Position numbers and translations under genes: made by a program. 40,342 bases of DNA from a bacterium (GTDB lineage: Bacteria; Actinomycetota; Acidimicrobiia; Spongiisociales; ZC4RG35). Location of the stretch: assembly GCA_024641285.1 (NCBI GenBank), contig JAHEDH010000012.1, positions 1 to 40,342 on the forward strand, read 5' to 3'. The notes under the pieces were generated by a model. The model made no database searches and was not told the origin of the DNA. It was given only the letters and a program-made list of their open reading frames with translations. Below are positions 28,180 to 37,249 of this stretch, piece after piece (within the stretch, counting starts at the first letter, position 1; each line of letters opens with the position of its first letter).

Positions 28180-28229
28180 TGTGGTCTTGCCGGCCGACTT
28201 CCGGACAGGCGCGTTGGAGGTACACGGGG
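28180..28229 (+). repeat. 50-bp direct repeat, copy 2
   Basis: tgtggtcttgccggccgacttccggacaggcgcgttggaggtacacgggg. Confidence 0.95.
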
Positions 28230-28230
28230 C

Positions 28231-28279
28231 GTGTGGCGTGTCGCGTGTCGCGTGTGGCGTGTGGCGTGAGGCGTGACGC
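28231..28279. repeat. Heptamer tandem repeat, 7 units
   Basis: gtgtggc gtgtcgc gtgtcgc gtgtggc gtgtggc gtgaggc gtgacgc. Confidence 0.93.
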
Positions 28280-28310
28280 TCGCGGATACCGGTTCCCGGC
28301 CTCTACCCTC

Positions 28311-28898
28311 ATGAGCATGCGTCGGATCGCTCTCGTTCTCACACTCGCCGTGCTGGCGGTTGCGTGCAGCCAAGGGGCCGAGGAGCCCCCCGAATCCACG
28401 ATTCCCAGCTCCGAGGACCTCTCCGCATCGGCCGACGCGTCGGCGGACACCACCACCACGACCCTCGGCCGACTCGGGTTGGAACAGGCGACGCTCGAGT
28501 TCACCGCCTGCATGCGAGAGCAGGGGATCGACACCCCCGACATCCGACTGGACGCCCAGGGACGTCCGGTGCTCGACGACCTGATCGAATCGGTCGACAC
28601 CACGACCGCGGAGTTCCGCGTCGCGCTGGCGGAGTGCGCCTCGATCCTCACCCGGGCCGGGGCGCTCGATCTCCGCACCGATCCGGAGTTGCAGGCGGTG
28701 ATCATCGATCAGCTACAGGAGTTCTCCGAATGCGCCCGGCGTGAGGGGCTGAGAGACTTCCCGGATCCGGATCCGGCGTTCACGGGCACCGGCTCGCCGT
28801 ACCCGTTCGAAGAGATACCCTTCTCCGATCCTGCCTTTCAGAAAGCCCTGGTGGCGTGCCAGGAACTGCTCGGCAACCTGACTGTGAACGGGGGATGA
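28311..28898 (+). CDS. Secreted lipoprotein of unknown function upstream of ABC exporter genes
   Basis: MSMRRIALVLTLAVLAVACSQG lipobox; four Cys incl. FTACMREQGI and FSECARREGLRDFPDPDP. Confidence 0.8.
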   Translation: MSMRRIALVLTLAVLAVACSQGAEEPPESTIPSSEDLSASADASADTTTTTLGRLGLEQATLEFTACMREQGIDTPDIRLDAQGRPVLDDLIESVDTTTAEFRVALAECASILTRAGALDLRTDPELQAVIIDQLQEFSECARREGLRDFPDPDPAFTGTGSPYPFEEIPFSDPAFQKALVACQELLGNLTVNGG

Positions 28899-29938
28899 GG
28901 CGCCTCGCGCTGCTGATCGGAGTCCTGGTCGTCGGAGCGGCGGCCGGCGTCATCGCCACACAGCTGGGGTCCGACGACCCCGAGATCACCGAGTCGACTC
29001 GGCTCCCGGTCGAGTTCGCCGACGTGATTCGCACAGATCTCGTCCAAACCGAGACGCTCGACGGCTCGCTGAGGTTCGCCGACCCTGATCGCCTGCTCTC
29101 GCAAGCGGCCGGCACCATCACCGACCTCCCGGAAGAGGGAACGCGACTCGAGATCGGCGACACGGCATTCGAGCTCGACGGGATTCCTGTCGAGCTCCTC
29201 CAAGGCGAGCGACCTGCCTGGCGCCCGTTCCTCGACGGGATGGACGACGGCGCCGACGTCGAGCAGCTCGAACGCAATCTCCAACGACTCGGATACGACC
29301 CGGGTGAACCCGATCGCGAGTTCGACGACGACACGATCGCTGCGATCGAAGCCTGGCAGGAGGACCGCGGGCGCGAGGTCACCGGCCAAATCGAACTCGG
29401 GACGGTTGCCTTCGCCGCGACCGGGTTCCGGGTGGGGGCGCTGATCGCAGCGAAGGGTTCGACGGTGGCGCCGGGAGGCGCGGTCTACGAGACCAGCAGT
29501 CTCGATCAGGAGGTGGTGATCGAACTCGACCCCAACGACCTCGATCTGGTGACACTCGGTGCGGTGGTGACGGTCGTGTTACCGGACGACACCGAAGTGC
29601 CGGGCGAGATCGCAGAGATCGGCAAAGTCGTCCGACGGTCGGGCCCCGAGCCCGACAGCCCGGGGGTGCTCGACGTCATCGTCTCGATCGATGCGACCTC
29701 GTTCGACCTCGAGCGGGCGCCGGTGGAAGTCGAGGTCGAGAGCGATCGAGCCTCAGGTGTCCTGGCGGTCCCCGTGAGGGCACTGGTTTCGCTCTCCGAC
29801 GGCGGCTACGCAGTGGAGGTCCGAGAAGGAGCCGACTCACGGCTGATAGGTGTCTCCATCGGGGACTTCGCCGGCGGGCTCGTCGAGATCGAGGGTGACC
29901 TCGACGAAGGCGATTCCGTTGTCGTCCCGGCCGGTTGA
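28895..29938 (+). CDS. Periplasmic-adaptor (HlyD/MacA)-like protein with peptidoglycan-binding domain
   Basis: ATGA overlap; signal anchor; VEQLERNLQRLGYDPGEPDREFDDDTIAAIEAWQEDRGREVTGQI is PG_binding_1-like; C-terminal beta-barrel-like region. Confidence 0.8.
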   Translation: MRRLALLIGVLVVGAAAGVIATQLGSDDPEITESTRLPVEFADVIRTDLVQTETLDGSLRFADPDRLLSQAAGTITDLPEEGTRLEIGDTAFELDGIPVELLQGERPAWRPFLDGMDDGADVEQLERNLQRLGYDPGEPDREFDDDTIAAIEAWQEDRGREVTGQIELGTVAFAATGFRVGALIAAKGSTVAPGGAVYETSSLDQEVVIELDPNDLDLVTLGAVVTVVLPDDTEVPGEIAEIGKVVRRSGPEPDSPGVLDVIVSIDATSFDLERAPVEVEVESDRASGVLAVPVRALVSLSDGGYAVEVREGADSRLIGVSIGDFAGGLVEIEGDLDEGDSVVVPAG

Positions 29939-29939
29939 C

Positions 29940-30611
29940 GTGGCGATCGTCCTGTCCCTGGCCGATGTGGTGAAGGAGTATCCGGGGCCCCCTCCGGTCC
30001 GGGCGGTCGACGGGATCAGCCTCGATGTCGAAGCCGGCGAACTCGTCGCGGTCGTGGGACCGAGCGGCTCCGGCAAGAGCACACTGCTCCACATCATGGG
30101 AGCCCTCGACCTCCCCACGTCCGGTGACGTGGTGGTCGACGGGAACGCGGTCGCTTCGATGTCCGATCGCGAGCTTTCGGCGCTCCGCGCCCACACGCTC
30201 GGCTTCGTCTTCCAGGAGTTCTTCCTGATCGACGGAGTCTCGGCCACCGAGAATGTCGCGCAAGGGCTGCTCTACCGGGGGATCGGTCCGGACGAGCGCA
30301 GCAAACGGGCGAGATCGGCGCTCGAGCGCGTCGGGCTGGGAGGTCGACTGGGGCACCTGCCGAGCCAGCTCTCGGGAGGTGAGCGGCAGCGAGTGGCGAT
30401 CGCCCGAGCGCTCGTCGGCGACCCTGCGATCATGTTTGCCGACGAGCCGACCGGAAACCTCGACTCGGTGACTTCCGGTGAGATCATCGAACTGTTTCTC
30501 GCCCTCAACGCCGAGGGTTCGACGATTGTCGTGATCACCCACGATCACGAACTGGCGAGCCGGTTTCCGCGCCAGGTCCGGCTCCGTGACGGGCGCCTGG
30601 AGATGTCGTGA
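29940..30611 (+). CDS. ABC transporter ATP-binding protein (MacB/LolD type)
   Basis: [60 protein letters not shown] start. Confidence 0.94.
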   Translation: MAIVLSLADVVKEYPGPPPVRAVDGISLDVEAGELVAVVGPSGSGKSTLLHIMGALDLPTSGDVVVDGNAVASMSDRELSALRAHTLGFVFQEFFLIDGVSATENVAQGLLYRGIGPDERSKRARSALERVGLGGRLGHLPSQLSGGERQRVAIARALVGDPAIMFADEPTGNLDSVTSGEIIELFLALNAEGSTIVVITHDHELASRFPRQVRLRDGRLEMS

Positions 30612-31792
30612 AGTCGAAGCTTCGGTTCGCCGACACGCTCGGGTTGGCCTGGCTCGGCCTCCGTGCGCGGTCCGGCAGGACGGCGCTGACGTCGCTGGGG
30701 ATCGCCATCGGGATCGCCGCGGTTGTGGCCGTGATCGGGATCTCGGCCTCCGGGCGCGCCGATCTGCTCGCCGCGCTCGATCGGCTCGGCACCAACCTCC
30801 TGCGGGTCTCGGCGGGCCAGGGGATCCTCGGCGGGCCGGCCGAACTCCCGGAGGACGCGCCGGCGATGACCGCCAGGGTCGGCCCCGTCGAGGCGGTGAG
30901 CGCGGTTGCCCGCCTGGACGCGACCGTCCGGAGGACCGAGTTGATCCCAGAAGTCGAGACCGGAGGCCTGTCGGTCGTAGCCGTCGAACCCGATCTGTTC
31001 GACGTGCTCGGAGGAGAGATGGCGGCGGGAACGTTCCTCGATGCCGGCTCGTCCCGCCTTCCGGCGACCGTGCTCGGCTCCGTCGCCGCCGAGCGCCTCG
31101 GCGTGTCGACGCTCGCCTATCAGCAGATGGTCACGATCGATGGGCAGGAGTTCGTCGTCGTGGGGATCGCAGATGGACTCCAGCTCCACCCCGACTTGGA
31201 GCGATCGGCCCTCGTGGGATTCGATGTCGCCACCGCCGAGATCGGCGAGGCGCCTCTGTCGGCGATGTACGTGCGGGTCGATCCCACCAGCATCGATGAC
31301 GTGGTCGAGGTCATTCCGACGACGGTCAACCCCGAAAGCCCGGATCGGGTCGAGATCACGCGCCCGTCTGATGCCCTCGCTGCTCGAGAGGCGGCCGACG
31401 CCGCGCTGACGCAGCTGCTCATCGCCTTGGGCTCCGTTGCGCTGATCGTCGGAGGCGTAGCCATCGCCAACATCATGGTGATGTCGGTGCTCGAGCGGAG
31501 GATGGAGATCGGCGTGAGAAGGTCCCTCGGTGCGACCAGGGGACACATTCGGAGGCAGTTTCTCACCGAAGCGATTCTGTTGGCCGCCATCGGAGGGCTG
31601 GTTGGTGTCGGGTTGGGCGCGGGGATCACGTGGGGCTTCGCCGCAGCCCGTGGACTTCCGGTCACCGTTCCGATCGAGGCGCTCTTCGGGGCCGTCGGCG
31701 TGGCCCTCCTGATCGGAACGCTGGCCGGCCTGTACCCCGCCTCGCGTGCCGCAGCGATCCCCCCGTCCCAGGCGGTCCGCGGAACGAGATGA
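30608..31792 (+). CDS. ABC transporter permease (MacB/FtsX type)
   Basis: [31 protein letters not shown]...; [30 protein letters not shown]. Confidence 0.92.
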   Translation: MKSKLRFADTLGLAWLGLRARSGRTALTSLGIAIGIAAVVAVIGISASGRADLLAALDRLGTNLLRVSAGQGILGGPAELPEDAPAMTARVGPVEAVSAVARLDATVRRTELIPEVETGGLSVVAVEPDLFDVLGGEMAAGTFLDAGSSRLPATVLGSVAAERLGVSTLAYQQMVTIDGQEFVVVGIADGLQLHPDLERSALVGFDVATAEIGEAPLSAMYVRVDPTSIDDVVEVIPTTVNPESPDRVEITRPSDALAAREAADAALTQLLIALGSVALIVGGVAIANIMVMSVLERRMEIGVRRSLGATRGHIRRQFLTEAILLAAIGGLVGVGLGAGITWGFAAARGLPVTVPIEALFGAVGVALLIGTLAGLYPASRAAAIPPSQAVRGTR

Positions 31793-31795
31793 GGC

Positions 31796-31829
31796 GGGGC
31801 CGCGGGAACGTCTCCATTCCCGCGGCCCC
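31796..31829. terminator. Bidirectional terminator between convergent genes
   Basis: GGGGCCGCGGGAA-cgtctcca-TTCCCGCGGCCCC perfect 13-bp stem. Confidence 0.85.
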
Positions 31830-31838
31830 CTACGCCTC

Positions 31839-33188
31839 TCAGACGTCGACCAGCTCGGGCTCGGTGTCGGACTCGTCCCGGGTCACGACGGTCGGCACGG
31901 TCGTGCGGCGGCGCCGGACATACCACACGATCGGCACGATCCAGACGAACGGGAGGATCGCCCCGACAGCGAGAACCAGCAGTTCGCCCAGCGTGACGAG
32001 TGCCTCCCACGAGGCCTCGAGCCCGTCACGGAACGTGGGCAGGCCGCCCGGATCGACGGCTTGGAGCGTCGCCGTGGCGGTGCTCGCAACGCCGCGGCCA
32101 GGCAGGGGATCGCCGTTCTCGTCTATGGCGACCGCCGACACCCTGGTCTGGAGTCGGAACGTCTGCTCGGCTGTCAGCTCGTAGAAGTAGACCGCAGACT
32201 GACCCGGCTCGAGGATCTCCTCGGGTTGGATGAACACCGGGGTGAGATCGTCGAGTTCGAGCTCCAGGACCGGGTCGTTCAGCTGGATGTCGGTGAGCGA
32301 GGTGTCGCCGGTGTTGCGGATCTCGAAGCAGACCGTCGTCAGCGTGCCCTCGTCGACGACGAGATTGGCGGATCCGGGACAAGACAGCCCCTGATCGGCG
32401 GCACCCGGGTAGGAGGTGACGGAGACCGAGATCGAGGGCCGGATGACCGCTTCGGTGATGGTGAGTGTGATGGTGGCGAGGTCGACCTGATCCTGGACCG
32501 TCCGGAGCTGACCCCGAAGCGCTTCGAGATTGGTCTCGCGCTGAAGGAGCTGATTCTCCAGGTCGGCGATGTCATTGATGTTCGTGGCGTTCTCGAGCAG
32601 CGTGCGCAGGCGCTCGACGCTGGCAGCGGCCGTGTTGATCCTGCTCTCGAGATCGACGACCCGCTCGGTCACGTCATCGGCCGACACCTGCTGGTTGCGA
32701 ACGGTGCCGATCGAACCGAGTGCATCGAGCGCCTCGGAGAAGTCCTCGGGAAGCACTCGGAACACCAGCATCGTCCGCGGCTCCGGGCTGCCGGTGGTCT
32801 CCTGGCCGAACAACAGCCCGCCGAAGCGCTGCATGATCCGGCTCGCTTCACGCGTCGCCTCGGCGACGTCGTTCACTTCGACGGCGATCGACGCGGTGTA
32901 GACGATGTCGCGACCGAGGTCGATCGGATTTGCCTGCACGGTGAGGGCGCCGGAGCCGAGCGGGTCCTCGAGCGGGCTCTCTGCACTGTCGCCTCCGGTG
33001 GCGAGGTCGCCTTCCCGGACTGCTTCGCCGCTGAGCGCCATCTGGTCGAGGCCCCCGGCGTCGTCGGAGCTCGCCGCCTCAGGGGCGACGTTGATCGCTT
33101 CGGTGCCGTCGTCCCCGCTGCTGCATGCCGAGGCCACGAGGGCGATGATCACGGTGAGCACGATGAGTGTCAGTCGGTTTCGCTTCAT
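31839..33188 (-). CDS. DUF4349 domain lipoprotein with extra C-terminal domain and TM anchor
   Basis: MKRNRLTLIVLTVIIALVASACSSG; IVYTASIAVEVNDVAEATREASRIMQRFGGLL; coiled coil RVVDLESRINTAAASVERLRTLLENATNINDIADLENQLLQRETNLE. Confidence 0.85.
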   Translation of the reverse strand: MKRNRLTLIVLTVIIALVASACSSGDDGTEAINVAPEAASSDDAGGLDQMALSGEAVREGDLATGGDSAESPLEDPLGSGALTVQANPIDLGRDIVYTASIAVEVNDVAEATREASRIMQRFGGLLFGQETTGSPEPRTMLVFRVLPEDFSEALDALGSIGTVRNQQVSADDVTERVVDLESRINTAAASVERLRTLLENATNINDIADLENQLLQRETNLEALRGQLRTVQDQVDLATITLTITEAVIRPSISVSVTSYPGAADQGLSCPGSANLVVDEGTLTTVCFEIRNTGDTSLTDIQLNDPVLELELDDLTPVFIQPEEILEPGQSAVYFYELTAEQTFRLQTRVSAVAIDENGDPLPGRGVASTATATLQAVDPGGLPTFRDGLEASWEALVTLGELLVLAVGAILPFVWIVPIVWYVRRRRTTVPTVVTRDESDTEPELVDV

Positions 33189-33345
33189 CAGGTGACCTCC
33201 TTGGTCCACCCTCTGACGGCAGCCACCCTGCGTGAGGTTCCCGTCCTGGCTCCCCAGGTCCGGATCAGCTCGTGGGCGGCGGCGCGGTCAGCATGCGATG
33301 ACGAAGGGGGAGACCGTCTCGGTGTCCGGCGTCTGACCGAACATG

Positions 33346-33367
33346 AAAAGGGGCTGCATTGCCCTTG
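33346..33367 (-). terminator. Possible intrinsic terminator after histidine kinase
   Basis: On minus strand AAGGGC-aatgca-GCCCCTTTT; lies just past the 33377 gene end. Confidence 0.45.
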
Positions 33368-33376
33368 TGACCTGGC

Positions 33377-35011
33377 TCAGGCCGGATCCGGCTGAAGCCG
33401 TGCGGACGGAACGGTCGACGCGGGGACGATGAGCGAGAAGCAGGCGCCGCCCAGACGCTCCGAGGATCGGTAGGACATCGAGCCGCCTTGTGCGATGGCC
33501 AGAGCCCGCGCGATCGACAAGCCCAATCCAGATCCCGGGATGCGAGCATCGAGACGGTGGGCCCCGCGTTCGAACTGCTCCCAGATCAAGTCCTGGTACT
33601 TCCGAGGGACGCCCGGACCGTCGTCGTGCACCTCGATGGCTATCGCCGAGCCGGCCCGCTGCGCAACGATTGCGATGCGTCCACGGCCGTAGCGACCAGC
33701 GTTGCTCAGCAGGTTGATGAGGATCTGGCGCGAGCGCTCGGGGTCGCAAAGTGCCGTGAGCGCATTCGGAATGTGGAGATCTGTCCGTGACTCGAGCAAC
33801 GAGGCGGCGATGGCCGGACGTATCACGTCCTCGACCGCAATCGGTTCGACGGTGAGCTTTTCCTGATGCAGGCTGCCGCGTGCCGATGCAACCAGGTCCG
33901 ACACGATCCGATTCAGGTAGCTCGACTGTTCGTGGACCATCACCAGGGCCTCGTTCCTGTCCTCGAGCGGGATCTCGTCGTCGATCAACAGCGCAGTGAA
34001 TCCGTGAACGGCGGCCAGCGGCGTGCGGAGCTCATGGGACACCGAGGCGACGAGATCGTTCCTCTGCTTCTCCAGCAGCTGGGTGCTCTCCCGGTTGGAC
34101 ACCGTTTGGCGTGCAACCACCAGGAGGACGACGGCCGCTGAACCGATGCTCAAGGTCGAATCGACGTGTCCGCTCAACGTGTCGGAGATCTCGTGGAACA
34201 TCATGGCGCCCACCGCAAGGTAGACCGGGGCTGTCCTCCACCATCGATCGGCACGTTCGAGAGTCGCAAGAGGCCCGGGTCGGTCGATGAGCGCAGCAGC
34301 TACTGCCATGAGGAGGTAGGTGAGAAACCAGAGAGCGCTGATGGCGTTGCCCGACCAGTATGTCCCTTTTGCCAGCTCCTCCATGTAGAGCGCGTTGGCA
34401 ACCACCAGCGTTGCGATGGCGCCTCCCACGGCAAGGATCCGACGGTCGAGCACGTAGCGGGTGGGGCGGACCATGAGGAGAACCAACGCCGTGATCTTCA
34501 AGAGATCGAACAGCGGATATGCCCCTGACACGAGACGTGTGAGCAATGAACCCGAGGCCGTGGCCAAGGCGAACATCTCGCCGAGGTACGTGTGCCACAT
34601 GAGAACTGCCGCCGTCAGCGTGGCAATCGTGGCGTCGAGCAGCCATTTCGTGCGCGCTGCAGGCAAGCTCCGTCGCGCTGGCAGGCGAAGGGAAGCGACG
34701 AACAGCAGGAGGAAGCCGGCCGAGTAGGCGACGTCCGCCGGCCCGGGATAGGACGGATCAATGCCACGGAGGCCGCTCGCAGACCAGATGATGTCGCCGA
34801 CGCTCAGTGCCGCAAAAGCGGCAGTCAAGGTCGTCCAGCCCCTGCGCCCTTCGGCCGGGAGACGGCGGGTCCCCACGAACAGCGCATAGGCGGTGAGTGC
34901 TGCGCCGAACAAGAGTCCGATGTCACTGATGAGAGACCATGTTCGATCCGGTTCTGCAGGTGCAAACGCAAGTACCATCGTCCACGTCCCCGACCAAACC
35001 AATGCCGGCAT
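33377..35011 (-). CDS. Membrane sensor histidine kinase
   Basis: Multi-TM N-terminus; LVASVSHELRTPLAAVHGF, NLLSNAGRYGRG, DDGPGVP, GSGLGLSIARALA. Start ATG 35011 preferred over GTG 35050 because of the predicted promoter. Confidence 0.9.
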   Translation of the reverse strand: MPALVWSGTWTMVLAFAPAEPDRTWSLISDIGLLFGAALTAYALFVGTRRLPAEGRRGWTTLTAAFAALSVGDIIWSASGLRGIDPSYPGPADVAYSAGFLLLFVASLRLPARRSLPAARTKWLLDATIATLTAAVLMWHTYLGEMFALATASGSLLTRLVSGAYPLFDLLKITALVLLMVRPTRYVLDRRILAVGGAIATLVVANALYMEELAKGTYWSGNAISALWFLTYLLMAVAAALIDRPGPLATLERADRWWRTAPVYLAVGAMMFHEISDTLSGHVDSTLSIGSAAVVLLVVARQTVSNRESTQLLEKQRNDLVASVSHELRTPLAAVHGFTALLIDDEIPLEDRNEALVMVHEQSSYLNRIVSDLVASARGSLHQEKLTVEPIAVEDVIRPAIAASLLESRTDLHIPNALTALCDPERSRQILINLLSNAGRYGRGRIAIVAQRAGSAIAIEVHDDGPGVPRKYQDLIWEQFERGAHRLDARIPGSGLGLSIARALAIAQGGSMSYRSSERLGGACFSLIVPASTVPSARLQPDPA

Positions 35012-35056
35012 GCTGTACCCGGGGATGCGCCGTCTGCCCTTGATGTCCACGAAGGT

Positions 35057-35085
35057 CTATCGGGCTGCCCAGCCAGGGTCTTGAG
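35057..35085 (-). promoter_or_regulatory. Predicted sigma28 (FliA/WhiG)-type promoter
   Basis: Minus strand CTCAAG-ACCCTGGCTGGGCAG-CCCGATAG, 15-nt spacer. Confidence 0.65.
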
Positions 35086-35132
35086 GGCCATGAGGCACCC
35101 GTCAAAGCGATCTCCTGCCTTGAACTGTGCGA

Positions 35133-36305
35133 TCACCGGCGCAGGCTGAACCTCGCAACCGTTTCGATGTGCGGAGTCTGCGGGAACATGTCGACCGGCT
35201 GTACCCACTCGAGGTGGTAGCCACCGGCGATCAGCGCGGCTGCGTCCCTGGCGAAGCTCGCCACGTCACACGAGACCGAGGCGATCACTGCCGGCCGGAG
35301 CTCGACGAGGAGTCCGGTGACCTCGGGACCGAGCCCCACTCTGGGGGGATCGACCATCACGACGTCCCAGTCGGCCGGGAGCTCGGCGAGACCATCGGCG
35401 ACGGTCGCCTCGATGACCTCCACCTCCGTATTGACGAGGAGGTCTTCGAGAGCGAGCGGGTCCGACTCGATGGCGACCACTTCGTCTGCGTCGCCGGCAA
35501 CGGTGGCGGTGAACAGCCCCCCGCCGGCGTAGGCGTCGAGGACCCGGTCGCCGGCCTCGATCGTCGCCGCCTCCCGGACCAGCTCGACGAGCGCCTCGGC
35601 CCCTGCGGTGTTGTTCTGGAAGAAGGCGGAGCCGGTGATCTGGAAGGCGTGGCCGGCGACGATCTCGTGGAAGACGATGTCGTCGCCGCCGAACGGCACC
35701 CCCCAATCGTCCGACGAGATCGGCAGCTCCCCGTCGAGCACGATGATCGTCTCTCCGGTGTTGACCCCGGTTCGGAGCGAGAGTCGATCCACCCCGCGCA
35801 GGTCGCCGAGCCGGCCGAACAGCTCGACGATGGCCTCGTCTGCCAGGAGGCAGACGTCGATGGGGACGACCTGGTTCGAACCGCCCCTCATCAAGGCGGG
35901 CCGGCCTCGGTCGACGCGGAGGTCGATCCGGTTGCGATAGTGGTACGGGTCGCCCGGAGCGATGATGTCCCGCACGTCGACGTCACCGATCCCACCGAGG
36001 TGGCGGAGTTGTCCCGCCACCGTCGCCGTCTTCCACGTCAGCTGAGCGGCGTAGTCGGCGTGCTGCCACGAGCATCCCCCGCATTCGCCGAAGTAGCGGC
36101 ACGGTGGCTCGACCCGACTGGGCGACGCCTCCACGATCTCGACAAGCCGGCCGCGCTCGAATCGCTTCTTGACCTCGACGATCTCGATGTCGGCCACGTC
36201 GCCTGGGATGGCTCCGGGCACGAAGACGGCTTTGCCGTCTCTGCGGGCGATGCCGTCACCCCCGTTTGCCATGGCATCGATGTCGAGTCTGAGGATGTCG
36301 GTCAC
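35133..36305 (-). CDS. Class I SAM-dependent RNA (uracil-5-)-methyltransferase, TrmA/RlmD family
   Basis: CRYFGECGGCSWQHADYAAQLTWKT Fe-S cluster motif, FFQNNTAGAEAL, LDAYAGGGLFT, MVDPPRVGLG, SCDVASFARD. Confidence 0.92.
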   Translation of the reverse strand: MTDILRLDIDAMANGGDGIARRDGKAVFVPGAIPGDVADIEIVEVKKRFERGRLVEIVEASPSRVEPPCRYFGECGGCSWQHADYAAQLTWKTATVAGQLRHLGGIGDVDVRDIIAPGDPYHYRNRIDLRVDRGRPALMRGGSNQVVPIDVCLLADEAIVELFGRLGDLRGVDRLSLRTGVNTGETIIVLDGELPISSDDWGVPFGGDDIVFHEIVAGHAFQITGSAFFQNNTAGAEALVELVREAATIEAGDRVLDAYAGGGLFTATVAGDADEVVAIESDPLALEDLLVNTEVEVIEATVADGLAELPADWDVVMVDPPRVGLGPEVTGLLVELRPAVIASVSCDVASFARDAAALIAGGYHLEWVQPVDMFPQTPHIETVARFSLRR

Positions 36306-36327
36306 CCTCGCAACGGTAGGCGCTGGG

Positions 36328-37080
36328 TCAGGCGTCCCTGCCGAGGAGGCTGCCTGTGAGCTTCACACCGTCTTCGTAGGCGACCATGAGACAGTGAACC
36401 GTGCGGTCGTCCTCTCGCCAGCCGTCTTCGCTCGGCCAGAAGATGGTGATGTCGACGTCGGGCACCTGCTGGTACGGGGCACCGATGTACGAGTGGAAGC
36501 CGGCGAAGCACTTGTCGAAACCCCAATCGGTCAACGCATCGTCTCCCGGATAGGCCGTCCCCGAAACCGACGGGTACTCGACGATCGCGAAGACCTCCAT
36601 GTCGTGCGGGTCCGAGCATGGACGGGCATTCACGGAGTCGAACACCTCGATGTCATCGCCGCCGGATCCCGGCCAGTCCAGGCAGTCACCGATCTGGAGC
36701 TCAGCGGCGCCCAGGGTCCCCGCATCGATGATCGAGCCACCCTCGCTGCGATCGGCGCTGGTGAGGAAGCCCCAGATCGCGCCGCCTCCCAAGAAGACAC
36801 CGAGCAGGATGAGTCGGATCAGCAGGCCACCGCCGATGCGCGCCAGAACGGACGGTTGCGCCCCGGCCGCCGGCTCCGAGGTCGAGGCTGCGGCTTCGAA
36901 GGCCTGCCCCGATTCGAGCGTCGCCGGTTCGGGCTCCCAGCCCGTCGGCTCCGGCAACGGTGCAGGCGAGGGCGCCGATTCCAGCCCTTCGATCGGGAGC
37001 ATCGTCCCGCAGTCGAGACACGCCCCATAGAAGCTGGTGTCGATCTTCCTGTTGCACGTCGGGCAGCGAACCATGGTCAT
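36328..37080 (-). CDS. Zinc-ribbon plus TM plus Septum_form-like domain protein
   Basis: MTMVRCPTCNRKIDTSFYGACLDCGTMLP; TM segment; GDCLDWPG...VNARPCSDPHDMEVFAIV...CFAGFHSYIG. Start ATG 37080 or 37074, not TTG 37089. Confidence 0.75.
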   Translation of the reverse strand: MTMVRCPTCNRKIDTSFYGACLDCGTMLPIEGLESAPSPAPLPEPTGWEPEPATLESGQAFEAAASTSEPAAGAQPSVLARIGGGLLIRLILLGVFLGGGAIWGFLTSADRSEGGSIIDAGTLGAAELQIGDCLDWPGSGGDDIEVFDSVNARPCSDPHDMEVFAIVEYPSVSGTAYPGDDALTDWGFDKCFAGFHSYIGAPYQQVPDVDITIFWPSEDGWREDDRTVHCLMVAYEDGVKLTGSLLGRDA

Positions 37081-37089
37081 GGTTGTCAA

Positions 37090-37118
37090 CTATCGGTCGA
37101 AGGTCTTCGAGCCTTGAG
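37090..37118 (-). promoter_or_regulatory. Predicted sigma28 (FliA/WhiG)-type promoter
   Basis: Minus strand CTCAAG-GCTCGAAGACCTTCG-ACCGATAG, 15-nt spacer. Confidence 0.65.
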
Positions 37119-37249
37119 CCGGCTACCGGCTTCCCCTCGCAGCTGCGTGCGGAGGCACCGGTCGTGCCGCCGTCACTGACACACAGCGCGGTCGCCGTGC
37201 ATGGACTTCGTATCGGGGGCTGCCTCCCCGCAGGACGAGAGGTGAATCC

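Noticed and set aside
28049-28276. Short ORFs (e.g. 28049-28276, 28054-28269, 28047-28373) through the 50-bp and heptamer repeats
   Set aside because: Translations are the repeat read in frame (VACGVWREA, HATRHTRHATRH); repeat artefacts rather than genes.
35045-35140. Possible c-di-GMP-I (GEMM) riboswitch before the second histidine kinase
   Set aside because: Weak resemblance only; no GGCAAACC or GACGCAAAGCC core. The same positions are better explained by a sigma28-type promoter that recurs twice elsewhere. cmscan would settle it.
37113-37140. Further heptamer array (gagccgg ctaccgg cttcccc)
   Set aside because: Fewer than three convincing units and overlap with the predicted promoter -35.
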